A model generated the notes under the pieces. It worked only from the letters and a program-made list of their open reading frames with translations. It was not told the DNA's origin and did not search any database. Shown one piece after another: positions 1 to 7,842 of a stretch of 64,000 nt of DNA. Made by a program: the position numbers and the translations under genes. Source of the DNA: Chitinophagaceae bacterium (GTDB lineage Bacteria > Bacteroidota > Bacteroidia > Chitinophagales > Chitinophagaceae); the NCBI GenBank assembly GCA_016715365.1, contig JADKAM010000005.1, positions 186,001-250,000 on the forward strand. Reading direction: 5' to 3'. Numbering within the stretch: position 1 is the first letter of the stretch; the number at the start of each line of letters is the position of its first letter.

Positions 1-288
1 TTCATTCCACAGCCAGTTGAATGTAGTTGTGGAAGTCAGTAAATTTTTAAGTGATAGAAATTGATCGTAGTAATGTGATCTTTGTTCCTCCTGCGGATGT
101 GAAATTTCAATGGCAATAAAAGCTATTGTATTACCTGCATCCATTTTAAAATGAATATTGCGGATGCCGGTTTTATAATTGATCCAGTTAACAGGCAGGC
201 CTGAAGCACCGGGAACCGGTTTCATATATTGCCCGAAGTTTGTCCAGAATTGGGTTTTTAATTTTGATGACAGCTCTTTGGAATACAT
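1..288 (-). CDS. DUF4268 domain protein, 3' end outside window
   Basis: The reverse strand is open from an ATG at 288 to the window edge, giving the first 96 residues. The N-terminus (MYSKELSSKLKTQFWTNFGQ) followed by VNWINYKTG, FKMDAG and FIAIEISHP matches the pattern I know from Bacteroidota DUF4268 proteins. That domain is uncharacterised but occurs alone and attached to nuclease or restriction-like proteins. There is no signal peptide, so it should be cytoplasmic. It is divergent from the nucleoid-associated gene to its right, and a 98-bp repeat lies between them. The C-terminus and any extra domain lie beyond the window. Family assignment is from memory of the motif pattern. Confidence 0.7.
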   Translation of the reverse strand, partial: MYSKELSSKLKTQFWTNFGQYMKPVPGASGLPVNWINYKTGIRNIHFKMDAGNTIAFIAIEISHPQEEQRSHYYDQFLSLKNLLTSTTTFNWLWNE

Positions 289-312
289 GGGTGCAAGGTA
301 AAATATTTATGT

Positions 313-410
313 TAGGTGTCTGGCCACTATGCAGAGCCTGAATTTTTTTAATTGCTTATGGTACTTAAGTGTCTATAAATTTAAGTGTGTTTGTAGTGGC
401 CTGACACCTA
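313..410 (+). repeat. 98-bp inverted-repeat element, copy 1
   Basis: The ends are TAGGTGTCTGGCCACTA (313-329) and TAGTGGCCTGACACCTA (394-410), which pair over 17 bp except for one central T:T mismatch. The interior is AT-rich. Copy 2 at 1483-1580 is the same length and orientation with near-identical ends, and copy 3 at 2291-2389 is inverted. It lies between two divergent genes. No transposase is present, so it would have to be moved in trans, as for MITE-like or REP-like elements. Confidence 0.8.
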
Positions 411-423
411 TGTAAAAAGACCT

Positions 424-431
424 TATTTTTG
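424..431 (+). promoter_or_regulatory. -7 box TATTTTTG, predicted leaderless start
   Basis: The octamer matches the Bacteroidota -7 consensus TAnnTTTG. Its G lies exactly 5 nt before the A of the ATG at 436, the same spacing as between the rnpB box and its folded 5' end. No convincing -33 TTTG is seen at the usual distance. Confidence 0.45.
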
Positions 432-435
432 CCGC

Positions 436-1479
436 ATGACTGCAATTGAAAACGTAACCATACTCCGTGCCATTGTACATAAAGTAGGCAACCCAACACG
501 TGGCGAAGCTTTAAAGCTTTCGCCCAACAACCTTACAATGAATGACGCTGTTGTTCAAAAACTGCTGCTTAAATATTTGCTTGGCGCTATTAATGAGAAC
601 GATCAGAACCGCTTTACACATTTGCACGATGTAAAGATGAATGAAGTGTATAGTTATGTGGCCGACATATTTTCGGACGCTGATAATTTTACTGCTGTCA
701 GCGCTAAAATAGCGCAGTTCTTATACAGCAAATCTACCCATGTAAAAGTAAAAGAAGGCGAGTTGTGTGTGGTGGAACTGGATCATGTTCCTTTTGAAAA
801 TGACTTTGTAAAAGCGGTGGGTATTTTTAAGGCAGAAAGCAAAGAAACTTTTTTAAAGATATTTGAACACGGCGAAAACCTGGAGATGATACCCGAAGAT
901 GGTATCAACATCAATAAGCCGGATAAGGCCTGTGTAGTGTTTAAAAGCAATGCAGCAGATGGTTACCGGGTTTGTGTGATAGACCATACCAACAAACAGC
1001 AGGATGCACAATACTGGGTGAATGATTTTTTACAGGTAGCGCCCATTGCCGATGATTACCACCATACCGATCATTACCTGGCCATGTGTAAGCAGTTTGC
1101 CACCAATGAATATGCCGAACAGTTTACCGTAGAAAGATCTGACCAGCTGGAGATGATGAACCGCAGCATGGATTATTTTAAAACGCATGACCAGTTTAAC
1201 CTGGATGAATTTGCCACCGAAGTGATACACCACCCCGAAGTGATCGACAGCTTTAAGGAATACAAAAAGAACTTTGAAGCCGCACGTAATTACGAAATAG
1301 AAGATGCATTTGATATAAACCTGGCTGCGGTTAAAAAGCAACAGAAATCTTTTAAGTCTGTTTTAAAACTGGATAAGAATTTTCACATTTATATACATGG
1401 CCGGCGGGATCTGATCGAGAAAGGTACAGATGCATCGGGTAAGAAATTTTATAAAATTTATTTTGAGGAGGAGCATTGA
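436..1479 (+). CDS. Nucleoid-associated protein, YejK/NdpA (NA37) family
   Basis: This 347-residue protein has the length and layout of the NA37/YejK family (E. coli YejK is about 335 residues), whose members associate with the nucleoid and whose exact role is unclear. Near the N-terminus it reads VHKVGNPTRGE and LSPNNLTMND, followed by a long alpha/beta body. The C-terminal segment (FKSVLKLDKNFHIYIHG, then GRKFYKIYF-like) is the part usually shared within the family. No signal peptide or membrane segment is seen. The gene sits alone between two directly repeated 98-bp elements; the right one begins 3 bp after its stop codon. A -7 box ends 5 nt before the ATG, so a leaderless mRNA is likely. 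Confidence 0.82.
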   Translation: MTAIENVTILRAIVHKVGNPTRGEALKLSPNNLTMNDAVVQKLLLKYLLGAINENDQNRFTHLHDVKMNEVYSYVADIFSDADNFTAVSAKIAQFLYSKSTHVKVKEGELCVVELDHVPFENDFVKAVGIFKAESKETFLKIFEHGENLEMIPEDGININKPDKACVVFKSNAADGYRVCVIDHTNKQQDAQYWVNDFLQVAPIADDYHHTDHYLAMCKQFATNEYAEQFTVERSDQLEMMNRSMDYFKTHDQFNLDEFATEVIHHPEVIDSFKEYKKNFEAARNYEIEDAFDINLAAVKKQQKSFKSVLKLDKNFHIYIHGRRDLIEKGTDASGKKFYKIYFEEEH

Positions 1480-1482
1480 TCT

Positions 1483-1580
1483 TAGGTGTCTGGCCACTAT
1501 GCAGAGTCTGCAACTTTAAAATTGCTTTTGTTAAGCAGTATCCTTAAAAATTAAGCGTGTTTGTAGTGGCCTGACACCTA
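1483..1580 (+). repeat. 98-bp inverted-repeat element, copy 2
   Basis: It has the same length (98 bp), orientation and terminal 17-mers as copy 1. Conserved stretches continue inward (TATGCAGAG after the left end, GTGTTTG before the right end), while the middle differs. It starts 3 bp after the stop codon of the nucleoid-associated gene. Together with copy 1 it forms a direct repeat 1170 bp apart around that gene. Confidence 0.8.
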
Positions 1581-1801
1581 TGCAGGCTTCGGGCGTTGGC
1601 GGGGATGCCAACCCGGCGTTCGGGTTTTATATTTTATGAGGGTTAAAAAGTGAGAGGATGAAATGAATAATGCCAACAAAGGCTAGAAGTAAACTGCAGT
1701 TGCAAACCGCCCATACTAATAGACAAAAGTGATCCCATAATCATCGCATTTGAATTAAAGATTTCGTGAGGGAATACTTGTGCCAGTGGGGGGCTGAAGT
1801 T
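1581..1801. other. Intergenic, GC-rich hairpin then AT-rich DNA
   Basis: Just right of copy 2 a GC-rich stretch contains GTTGGC paired with GCCAAC around a short loop (about 1593-1610), flanked by CGGGCG and CGTTCGGG. It resembles other small palindromes in this window. The remaining 150 bp are AT-rich; I see no gene or clear promoter. Confidence 0.4.
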
Positions 1802-1984
1802 TTATTCTTTTCTTTTAATAGGAGCTAATAAAATATAAAAAATCCATGCAAACCATGATATAAAAATCACAGCCAATACCCAAGCAATTTTTTCTCTGGA
1901 AGATGTTCTGTTAGAAGTTATGATCATATAAATTGGGAATAACCACAAACAAAATAGCAGCGCCAAAATCAGTAAAGGTCCCAT
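1802..1984 (-). CDS. Small two-helix membrane protein, PLDc_N-like
   Basis: The predicted 60-residue protein has a hydrophobic helix at residues 3-22, a short polar loop (TSNRTSSREK) and a second helix from about 32 to 54, ending in a basic tail (KRKE). The spacing and the KIAWVLAVIF...FYILLAP pattern resemble the phospholipase-D N-terminal membrane domain, often found as stand-alone small proteins of unknown role. The start is an ATG. No operon partner is close. An immunity-like superinfection-exclusion membrane protein is an alternative. The small size makes this moderately sure as a gene and weak as a function. Confidence 0.55.
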   Translation of the reverse strand: MGPLLILALLFCLWLFPIYMIITSNRTSSREKIAWVLAVIFISWFAWIFYILLAPIKRKE

Positions 1985-2290
1985 AGCTTGTCAAAAATTG
2001 GTTTAAAGAAAAAAGCGTTACAAAGAATTTCAGCTAACACATAAATATACGCAACTCTCTATTCCAAAAAATTAGTTTTCAATACGCTTATATTCGGATT
2101 TTTCGATTCTATAAATGTTCAACAAAGCTCCACCGTACAAGTGTGACCCGAAAGCGTTCGGGGTAAACTGTGCCACCGCAGCCCAACAGCATTCCTACAG
2201 CCTGGCCCATGCGCAGCATCCTGCGGAAAATAAAAAATCCCACCTGCCAAAGGCAGATGGGATTCTGTTTATTTTAGTTAAAGTCTTTTG
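1985..2290. other. Intergenic with small palindromes
   Basis: The region is AT-rich to about 2115, then more GC-rich. It holds a perfect 6-bp stem CCCGAA/TTCGGG (2147-2162, loop AGCG) and the minus-strand terminator described separately. A 70-codon plus-strand reading frame crosses it but shows no protein-like features and runs into the repeat, so I do not call it a gene. Confidence 0.4.
2232..2264 (-). terminator. Intrinsic terminator for ahcY
   Basis: On the minus strand a 13-bp stem (2252-2264 with 2236-2248, one G:T pair, 3-nt loop) is followed by six Ts. It faces ahcY, but repeat copy 3 now lies between the ahcY stop codon and this hairpin. Confidence 0.65.
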
Positions 2291-2389
2291 TAGGTGTCAG
2301 GCCACTACAAAGACTCTGAAAATTTGAAAGACAACTGAGTTGCGAACACTCCGAAAAAATAAAAGCTTTTCGTAGTGGCCAGACACCTC
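2291..2389 (-). repeat. 98-99 bp inverted-repeat element, copy 3 (inverted)
   Basis: The left end TAGGTGTCAGGCCACTA (2291-2307) is the reverse complement of the right end of copies 1 and 2, so this copy is inverted. The right end TAGTGGCCAGACACCT (2373-2388) touches the ahcY stop codon (TAG, complement of 2389-2391). Only about 21 bp at the left end and 16 bp at the right end are conserved; the interior has diverged. Confidence 0.75.
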
Positions 2390-3714
2390 TAATACCTGTA
2401 AGCATCAGTCTTAAACGGACCTTCTTTTGGAAGACCTAAGTAAGCGCTTTGCTCAGTAGTTAACTCGTCTAATACCACACCAATTTTGGCAAGGTGTAAA
2501 CGGGCAACTTTCTCATCCAGGAATTTTGGTAACACATACACTTTGTTCTCGTATTTATCGGTGTTGGTCCACAATTCAATCTGGGCAAGGGTTTGGTTGG
2601 TGAACGATGCACTCATTACAAATGACGGGTGACCGGTTGCACAACCTAAATTTACCAAACGGCCTTCAGCCAGGATGATCACATCTTTACCTTCGATGGT
2701 GTACATATCAACCTGTGGTTTGATGGTATTTTTGGTAGCGCCGTAGTTTGCATTTAACCAGGCCATATCAATTTCAATATCAAAGTGACCGATGTTACAA
2801 ACGATCGCTTTATCTTTCATTACACGGAAATGTTTTTCAGTGATCAGGTCTCTGCAACCTGATGCAGTAACGATGATGTCAGCTTCTTTAACAGCTTCGA
2901 TCATTGGCTTCACTTCAAAACCGTCCATAGCTGCCTGTAAAGCACAGATAGGATCAATTTCGGTAATGATAACGCGGCAACCGGCACCTTTTAATGAAGC
3001 GGCAGAACCTTTACCCACATCACCATAACTACCAACAACTGCAACTTTACCAGCCATCATTACATCAGTAGCACGACGGATAGCATCAACTAAACTTTCT
3101 TTACAACCATACTTGTTATCAAATTTAGATTTGGTAACAGAATCGTTGATGTTGATAGCAGGAATAGGCAACGTGCCTTTTTCCATACGCTCGTATAAAC
3201 GGTGAACACCGGTTGTAGTTTCTTCTGATAAACCTTTCACGTGCTGGATCAACTCTGGATATTTATCAAATACCATGTTGGTAAGATCACCACCATCATC
3301 AAGTATCATATTTAAAGGACGATCTGCACCGCCGAAAAACAAAGTCTGCTCAATACACCAATCAGATTCTTCCTGTGTTTGTCCTTTCCAGGCAAAAACA
3401 CCAACACCCGTAGCCGCAATGGCTGCTGCTGCCTGGTCCTGTGTAGAGAAGATGTTACATGAGCTCCATTTAACTTCTGCACCTAAAGCAGTAAGGGTTT
3501 CAATTAAAACCGCAGTCTGAATGGTCATGTGCAGGCAACCTGCAATTCTTGCACCTTTCAATGGTTGTGAAGGTCCGTATTCTTTACGGATTGACATTAA
3601 GCCCGGCATTTCTGCTTCGGCTAACATAATTTCTTTACGGCCCCATTCGGCGAGGCTCATATCTTTAACCTTGTTGGCAAGTTTAAAGTCAATGGCATTG
3701 GTTGTTGCTGACAT
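2389..3714 (-). CDS. ahcY: S-adenosylhomocysteinase (SAH hydrolase)
   Basis: It reversibly hydrolyses S-adenosylhomocysteine to adenosine and homocysteine, clearing the inhibitory by-product of SAM-dependent methylation. The 441-residue protein has the family pattern: ADWGRKEI-like N-terminus (SLAEWGRKEI), CLHMTIQTAVLIETL, NIFSTQDQAAAAIA, the NAD-binding glycine motif VGSYGDVGKG near residue 230, CNIGHFDIEID, and the C-terminal YRY. I chose the ATG at 3714 over an in-frame TTG at 3735 because that TTG lies inside the -7 promoter box and the family starts here. It is divergent from an Lrp/AsnC regulator. A repeat element abuts its stop codon. No SAH or SAM riboswitch is seen in the short leader. 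Confidence 0.96.
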   Translation of the reverse strand: MSATTNAIDFKLANKVKDMSLAEWGRKEIMLAEAEMPGLMSIRKEYGPSQPLKGARIAGCLHMTIQTAVLIETLTALGAEVKWSSCNIFSTQDQAAAAIAATGVGVFAWKGQTQEESDWCIEQTLFFGGADRPLNMILDDGGDLTNMVFDKYPELIQHVKGLSEETTTGVHRLYERMEKGTLPIPAININDSVTKSKFDNKYGCKESLVDAIRRATDVMMAGKVAVVGSYGDVGKGSAASLKGAGCRVIITEIDPICALQAAMDGFEVKPMIEAVKEADIIVTASGCRDLITEKHFRVMKDKAIVCNIGHFDIEIDMAWLNANYGATKNTIKPQVDMYTIEGKDVIILAEGRLVNLGCATGHPSFVMSASFTNQTLAQIELWTNTDKYENKVYVLPKFLDEKVARLHLAKIGVVLDELTTEQSAYLGLPKEGPFKTDAYRY

Positions 3715-3732
3715 ATTGATTGATTTAGAATG

Positions 3733-3740
3733 CAAATCTA
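3733..3740 (-). promoter_or_regulatory. -7 box TAGATTTG for ahcY
   Basis: The minus-strand octamer fits TAnnTTTG and would start transcription near 3728, giving a leader of about 14 nt before the ATG at 3714. It decides the start codon by excluding the upstream TTG. Confidence 0.45.
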
Positions 3741-3772
3741 CAGTTTACAGGATAATATTCTGAATATTTTGC

Positions 3773-3780
3773 TAACTTTG
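3773..3780 (+). promoter_or_regulatory. -7 box TAACTTTG for the Lrp/AsnC gene
   Basis: The octamer fits TAnnTTTG; transcription would begin near 3785, leaving a leader of about 45 nt. A TTTA at 3744-3747 is a weak candidate -33 element. Together with the ahcY box it makes a divergent promoter region of about 115 bp. Confidence 0.4.
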
Positions 3781-3830
3781 GGAGATAAGCCTGTATTTGT
3801 ACTTTAAACAGGATAAAAACCAAGTTTACT

Positions 3831-4334
3831 ATGGCAAAAGCTACCAAAAAAGAAGATTCACCAACTATGTCTGTATTGCTTGATAAAAAAGACATGGCCA
3901 TACTGAAACTTTTGCAGGAGAATGCAAGGGTTACTGTAAAGGAAATTTCCGAAAAGATTCACCTGAGCACTACGCCGGTTCATGAACGCATCAAGCGCAT
4001 GGAAGAGAGTGGGGTTATAAAACAATATGTAACCCTGGTTGATCAGAACAAAGTTGATTTGAACCTGATGGTGATCTGCTATGTTTCTTTAAAAGAACAC
4101 AGCAAAACAGCCGGTGTGAAATTTATAAAAATGGTTAACGAACTGCAGGAAGTAATTGAGTGCTACAGCATCAGCGGCGAATTTGATTTTATGCTGAAAG
4201 TTGTTTGTAAAGACATGAATGCCTACTACGATTTTCATGTAAACAAATTAAGCCAGCAGGAAAATATGGGTAATGTGCAGAGTGTGTTTGTGATGGGGGT
4301 TATTAAGGAGACGCACCAAATTGTGCATGGTTAA
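3831..4334 (+). CDS. Lrp/AsnC family transcriptional regulator
   Basis: This 167-residue DNA-binding regulator has an N-terminal winged helix-turn-helix (about residues 17-70, with LDKKDMAILKLLQENARVT, EISEKIHLSTTPVHERIKRM and EESGVIKQY). A C-terminal ligand-binding and oligomerisation (RAM) domain follows (about 80-160, with IECYSISGEFDFMLKV). Such proteins usually sense amino acids and often regulate the gene beside them; the divergent ahcY is a natural but unproven target. The first 12 residues are a lysine-rich extension before the usual start. An imperfect palindrome follows the stop codon. Confidence 0.9.
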   Translation: MAKATKKEDSPTMSVLLDKKDMAILKLLQENARVTVKEISEKIHLSTTPVHERIKRMEESGVIKQYVTLVDQNKVDLNLMVICYVSLKEHSKTAGVKFIKMVNELQEVIECYSISGEFDFMLKVVCKDMNAYYDFHVNKLSQQENMGNVQSVFVMGVIKETHQIVHG

Positions 4335-4339
4335 TCCCT

Positions 4340-4398
4340 GCCCGAATGAATTCGTTCAGGCGGGCGTTAATCAGTTAATACGTTAATACGTTAATACG
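4340..4398. repeat. Imperfect palindrome plus TTAATACG micro-repeats
   Basis: Bases 4340-4361 form an imperfect 22-bp palindrome around GAATTC (one mismatch, one wobble), which may end transcription of the Lrp gene although no T run follows. Next to it are three copies of an 8-bp TTAATACG-type repeat (about 4374-4398), like other TTAA-rich micro-repeats at gene ends in this window. Confidence 0.5.
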
Positions 4399-4436
4399 TG
4401 GTGGAGTATGCTAGAGCAAATCTGAAATTCACGCCG

Positions 4437-4940
4437 TTATTTTACTTTAATCCTCAGTTCCGGCGCAAACATTAAACGGCCCTGCGCATCTTTGGCAACG
4501 ATATCAAAAAAGTAAAGTTCTTCGCCAATACGTAATTGTTCGGTTAAGGTTTTTATCCAGAGGGGAGAGAGGGGAGTTGTTTTAAAATTAGCAATGGTAG
4601 AAGTTATTGTTGGTGTAGTTTTACCACTCATATCCTCGGCTTCGGTAACGCCTCTTCTTTTATACATTGCCTGGTACGAGGTTATTGTATACATATTTTT
4701 TTTGTCGTCGGTAACTCTTAATGGAAGTGTTATTAATTGTAAAGCTTCTTCCAGTGCTACGGAAGCACTGTCGCTTCTTATACCCAGCATGCTGGTAAGT
4801 TTTGGCGGGGTGTATTTTTGAAATCCGGCCGGCTTTAGAGCCGCTGGTTTAGCCGGCGTAGGTTTGGGTTTTTGAGCAAATACAGTTGAGAAACTACATA
4901 CACAGGCAACTGTAAATATTAATCTGACAAAACTAGCCAT
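4437..4940 (-). CDS. Secreted protein of unknown function, GldM-C-like tail
   Basis: I do not recognise this 167-residue protein with confidence. It has a signal peptide (residues 1-22, cleavage after VFAQ), then a lysine/proline/alanine-rich linker (KPKPTPAKPAALKPAG), and a globular part from about residue 40. The end (RIGEELYFFDIVAKDAQGRLMF) resembles the last strands of the GldM C-terminal domain of the T9SS/gliding motor, where a conserved ...YFEDIKAKGPDG... pattern occurs. It is far shorter than GldM and lacks its transmembrane and coiled-coil parts. It is probably periplasmic or exported. It lies 58 bp downstream of valS on the same strand. Confidence 0.6.
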   Translation of the reverse strand: MASFVRLIFTVACVCSFSTVFAQKPKPTPAKPAALKPAGFQKYTPPKLTSMLGIRSDSASVALEEALQLITLPLRVTDDKKNMYTITSYQAMYKRRGVTEAEDMSGKTTPTITSTIANFKTTPLSPLWIKTLTEQLRIGEELYFFDIVAKDAQGRLMFAPELRIKVK

Positions 4941-4998
4941 GGTTTATAATTGTTATTACAGAACGAAATTACGCAACAATTAGTATGCTTTTCAGGTT

Positions 4999-7659
4999 TT
5001 AACTGATTGTTGACAGACTCTCCTCAATGGTCTTTATCCTTGCTTCGGCATCGGCTTTTTTCTTTTGCTCAAGTGCCAACACTTCGGGCTTAGCATTTTG
5101 GACAAATTTTTCGTTGCTTAATTTTTTTTCTACAGATAGTAAAAAGCCTTTTTGATGCTCCAGGTCTTTTAACAGATCGTCTTTTAATGTTGCGGTATCC
5201 AGTTCTTTCTCTGTTTTTAAATAGAACTTATCCTTTTCAACTGCAACTACAATGGTGTTGGCAATGGCTTCACCGGTAAATGAAATTTCATCTGCATTTA
5301 CCTGTTTGCTCAAAATATTTTGTATAGAACTGTAACTTTCTTTTGAATCTGTTTCTATAAAAAGTTTGATGGCTTCTTTTGGTTTCAGCTGATTTTTATT
5401 TCTGCCGTCACGGATGGTGGTAATGACCTGCTTCAGCAATTCGCCCTGTGCCAATATATTTTCATCAACAGGTTGTACAGCGGCAAATTGTTTTACACAC
5501 AGATCATCCGGTTGCTCTTTCAATAAATGATAGATCTCTTCAGTCACAAAAGGCATGTAAGGATGCAACAACTGCATCAGTTCTTCAAAATAACCGATGG
5601 TTTTATTGTAAACAGCTGCATCAATCGGTTGTTCAAAACCAGGTTTGATCCATTCTAAATACCAGCTGCAGAAATCATCCCATATTAAAGAGTAAATTGT
5701 TTTTAATGCTTCGCTCAGGCGAAACTGCTTCATGAGTGAATCAACTTCGGCTCTTACTTTGTTCAGGCGATTCGAAAACCAATCTATTGCAAAGTCGTGA
5801 GTGATGAGTAGTGAGTCGAGAAGTGCTGGTGCCGGGTTCTCAGGATTCACGTCTGACGACTGACGACTTTCCCACATCTTTAAAAGCTTCAACGCATTCC
5901 ATATCTTGTTATTAAAATTTCTTCCCTGCTCCAGGCTGTTCTCATCAAACATCAGATCATTTCCAGCGGGTGAAGAAACCATGATACCAAAACGTACGGC
6001 ATCAGCGCCATAGCGGTCGATCAGGTCAAGCAAATCAGGACTGTTGCCCAAACTCTTGCTCATCTTTCTGCCCAGCTTATCCCTTACCATACCGGTAAAA
6101 TAAACGTCTTTAAAAGGAATCTGCTTTTCGTATTCCATACCCGCCATTACCATGCGTGCTACCCAAAAGAAAATAATATCCTGGCCGGTTACCAATACCG
6201 AGCCGGGATAATAATATTTTACTTCTTCATTGCCGGGTTCGGTAATGCCTTTAAAAACCTGCGTGGGCCAAAGCCAGGAAGAGAACCAGGTGTCCAGTAC
6301 ATCGGCATCCTGTTTAAGTCCGTTTTTAGGTTCTTCCCTGTAAATGGTATAATATTTTTCTAAGGCTTCATTTTCATTTTCTGCAACTACCATCTTTCCA
6401 TCGGCATCGTACCAGGCAGGTATCTGTTGTCCCCACCAAAGCTGGCGGCTGATGCACCAGTCTTTTACATTCTCTAACCAGTATTTATAGGTTGCTAAAA
6501 ATTTATCGCCGGGATGAATTTTTATATCACCATCAACAACGGCTTTTAATGCAGGCTCGGCCAGTTCCTTCATTTTTACAAACCACTGGGTACTTATTCT
6601 TGGCTCCACAACAACACCGGTACGCTGGCTGTAACCCAATCTGGTTGTATATTCTTCTTCTTTGATTAAGAAACCTTTTTCTTCCAGTTCTTTAATTATT
6701 TTTTTACGGGTAACGAACCTGTCTTCACCTACATAAATTTGTGCAGCAGCACTCATGGTGCCGTCTTCATTTATGGTGTTGATTACTTCCAGGTTATGTT
6801 TCAATCCTAAATTATAATCGTTGATATCGTGTGCAGGTGTAACTTTTAAAGCACCGGTGCCAAATGCTGCATCAACATACTCATCAAAGATGATGGGTAT
6901 GCGGCGGTTGATCAATGGTACAAAAGCGTAAGCACCTTTTAAATGAGCATAGCGTTCATCAGTTGGGTTTACGCAAATGGCGGTATCGCCCATTATAGTT
7001 TCGGGACGCTGTGTTGCGATGCTGATGTACGCTTCTTTATCAGTATCTAATTTATAACGCAGATGATACAGTTTACCGGTCAGGTCTTTGTATTCAACTT
7101 CTTCATCGCTCAAAGCAGTTTTTGCAGATGAATCCCAGTTGATCATTCTTGCTCCACGATAGATCAGCCCTTTATTATAGAGATCAATAAAAACTTTTAT
7201 TACCGCTTTGTAATAATGATCATCCATGGTAAAAGTGGTGCGGTCCCAATCAACACTGCAACCAAGTCTTTCAATCTGGTTGTAGATGATGCCACCATAT
7301 TTATCCTTCCACTCAAAAGCGTATTTTAAAAACTCTTCCCTGGATAAATCATTTTTATCAATGCCTTTTTCTTTAAGCATACCCACCACTTTTGCTTCGG
7401 TGGCAATAGATGCATGATCGCTGCCGGGCACCCAACAGGCGTTAAAGCCGCTCATGCGGGCCTTGCGAACAAGGATATCCTGCACGGTTTCGTTCAATGT
7501 ATGTCCCATGTGTAACACACCTGTAACATTGGGTGGTGGTATTACAACGGTAAATGCCGGCCGGCCATCGGGTTTACTGTTAAAATACCGCTGGCTAAGC
7601 CAATGTTTATACCATTTGTCTTCAATTGCTTTGGGCTCAAAATTTTTTGTCAATTCCAT
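4999..7659 (-). CDS. valS: Valine--tRNA ligase
   Basis: It charges tRNA-Val. The 886-residue length is normal for the family. The class-I signatures are PNVTGVLHMGH (HMGH at 50-53) and GRKMSKSLGN (about 533). The editing insertion, the ISRQLWWGQQIPAW catalytic segment and a C-terminal coiled coil rich in K/E (about 815-880) are all present. Residues about 597-623 (from SRQSSDV to HDFA) form a linker longer than I expect here. Its DNA (5791-5870) is a repeat bounded by inverted AAAGTCGT, so the gene seems to have taken an in-frame insertion. A -7 box lies 30 bp before the ATG. Confidence 0.96.
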   Translation of the reverse strand: MELTKNFEPKAIEDKWYKHWLSQRYFNSKPDGRPAFTVVIPPPNVTGVLHMGHTLNETVQDILVRKARMSGFNACWVPGSDHASIATEAKVVGMLKEKGIDKNDLSREEFLKYAFEWKDKYGGIIYNQIERLGCSVDWDRTTFTMDDHYYKAVIKVFIDLYNKGLIYRGARMINWDSSAKTALSDEEVEYKDLTGKLYHLRYKLDTDKEAYISIATQRPETIMGDTAICVNPTDERYAHLKGAYAFVPLINRRIPIIFDEYVDAAFGTGALKVTPAHDINDYNLGLKHNLEVINTINEDGTMSAAAQIYVGEDRFVTRKKIIKELEEKGFLIKEEEYTTRLGYSQRTGVVVEPRISTQWFVKMKELAEPALKAVVDGDIKIHPGDKFLATYKYWLENVKDWCISRQLWWGQQIPAWYDADGKMVVAENENEALEKYYTIYREEPKNGLKQDADVLDTWFSSWLWPTQVFKGITEPGNEEVKYYYPGSVLVTGQDIIFFWVARMVMAGMEYEKQIPFKDVYFTGMVRDKLGRKMSKSLGNSPDLLDLIDRYGADAVRFGIMVSSPAGNDLMFDENSLEQGRNFNNKIWNALKLLKMWESRQSSDVNPENPAPALLDSLLITHDFAIDWFSNRLNKVRAEVDSLMKQFRLSEALKTIYSLIWDDFCSWYLEWIKPGFEQPIDAAVYNKTIGYFEELMQLLHPYMPFVTEEIYHLLKEQPDDLCVKQFAAVQPVDENILAQGELLKQVITTIRDGRNKNQLKPKEAIKLFIETDSKESYSSIQNILSKQVNADEISFTGEAIANTIVVAVEKDKFYLKTEKELDTATLKDDLLKDLEHQKGFLLSVEKKLSNEKFVQNAKPEVLALEQKKKADAEARIKTIEESLSTIS
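5791..5870. repeat. 80-bp AGTCGTG-type insertion inside valS
   Basis: The segment begins AAAGTCGTGAGT and ends with the inverse, ACGACTTT. Its left half reads GTCGTGAGTGATGAGTAGTGAGTCG and its right half carries GACGACTGACGAC, both close to the AGTCGTG heptamer repeated at 27801. It stays in frame and adds about 27 codons between catalytic and anticodon-binding parts of ValS. Confidence 0.6.
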
Positions 7660-7688
7660 TTTTTCTATTCGCTGTTATAATTGGATGG

Positions 7689-7696
7689 CAAAAGTA
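7689..7696 (-). promoter_or_regulatory. -7 box TACTTTTG for valS
   Basis: The minus-strand octamer fits TAnnTTTG and lies 30 bp before the valS ATG, predicting a leader of about 25 nt. No matching -33 motif was found. Confidence 0.4.
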
Positions 7697-7842
7697 CAAA
7701 AAAGAGGGGAGGATTTGAGCAGTATAACTACCCATGCAGTTTAGTATGCAGAATAGATTACCAGACCGAGTCTGAATAAAATGGCAGGCACTTAATTTAG
7801 TATAAATCTGAAAAAGGATATGAGTCTGACAGGATGAAGTAA

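Noticed and set aside
313..1580. Composite transposon around the nucleoid-associated gene
   Set aside because: No transposase gene and no target-site duplication are visible; reported only as a repeat-flanked gene.
2115..2327. A 70-codon plus-strand open frame
   Set aside because: It reads through two palindromes and into repeat copy 3; its composition is not protein-like.
3714..3830. SAH or SAM riboswitch before ahcY
   Set aside because: The predicted leader is only about 14 nt and no conserved riboswitch core is seen.
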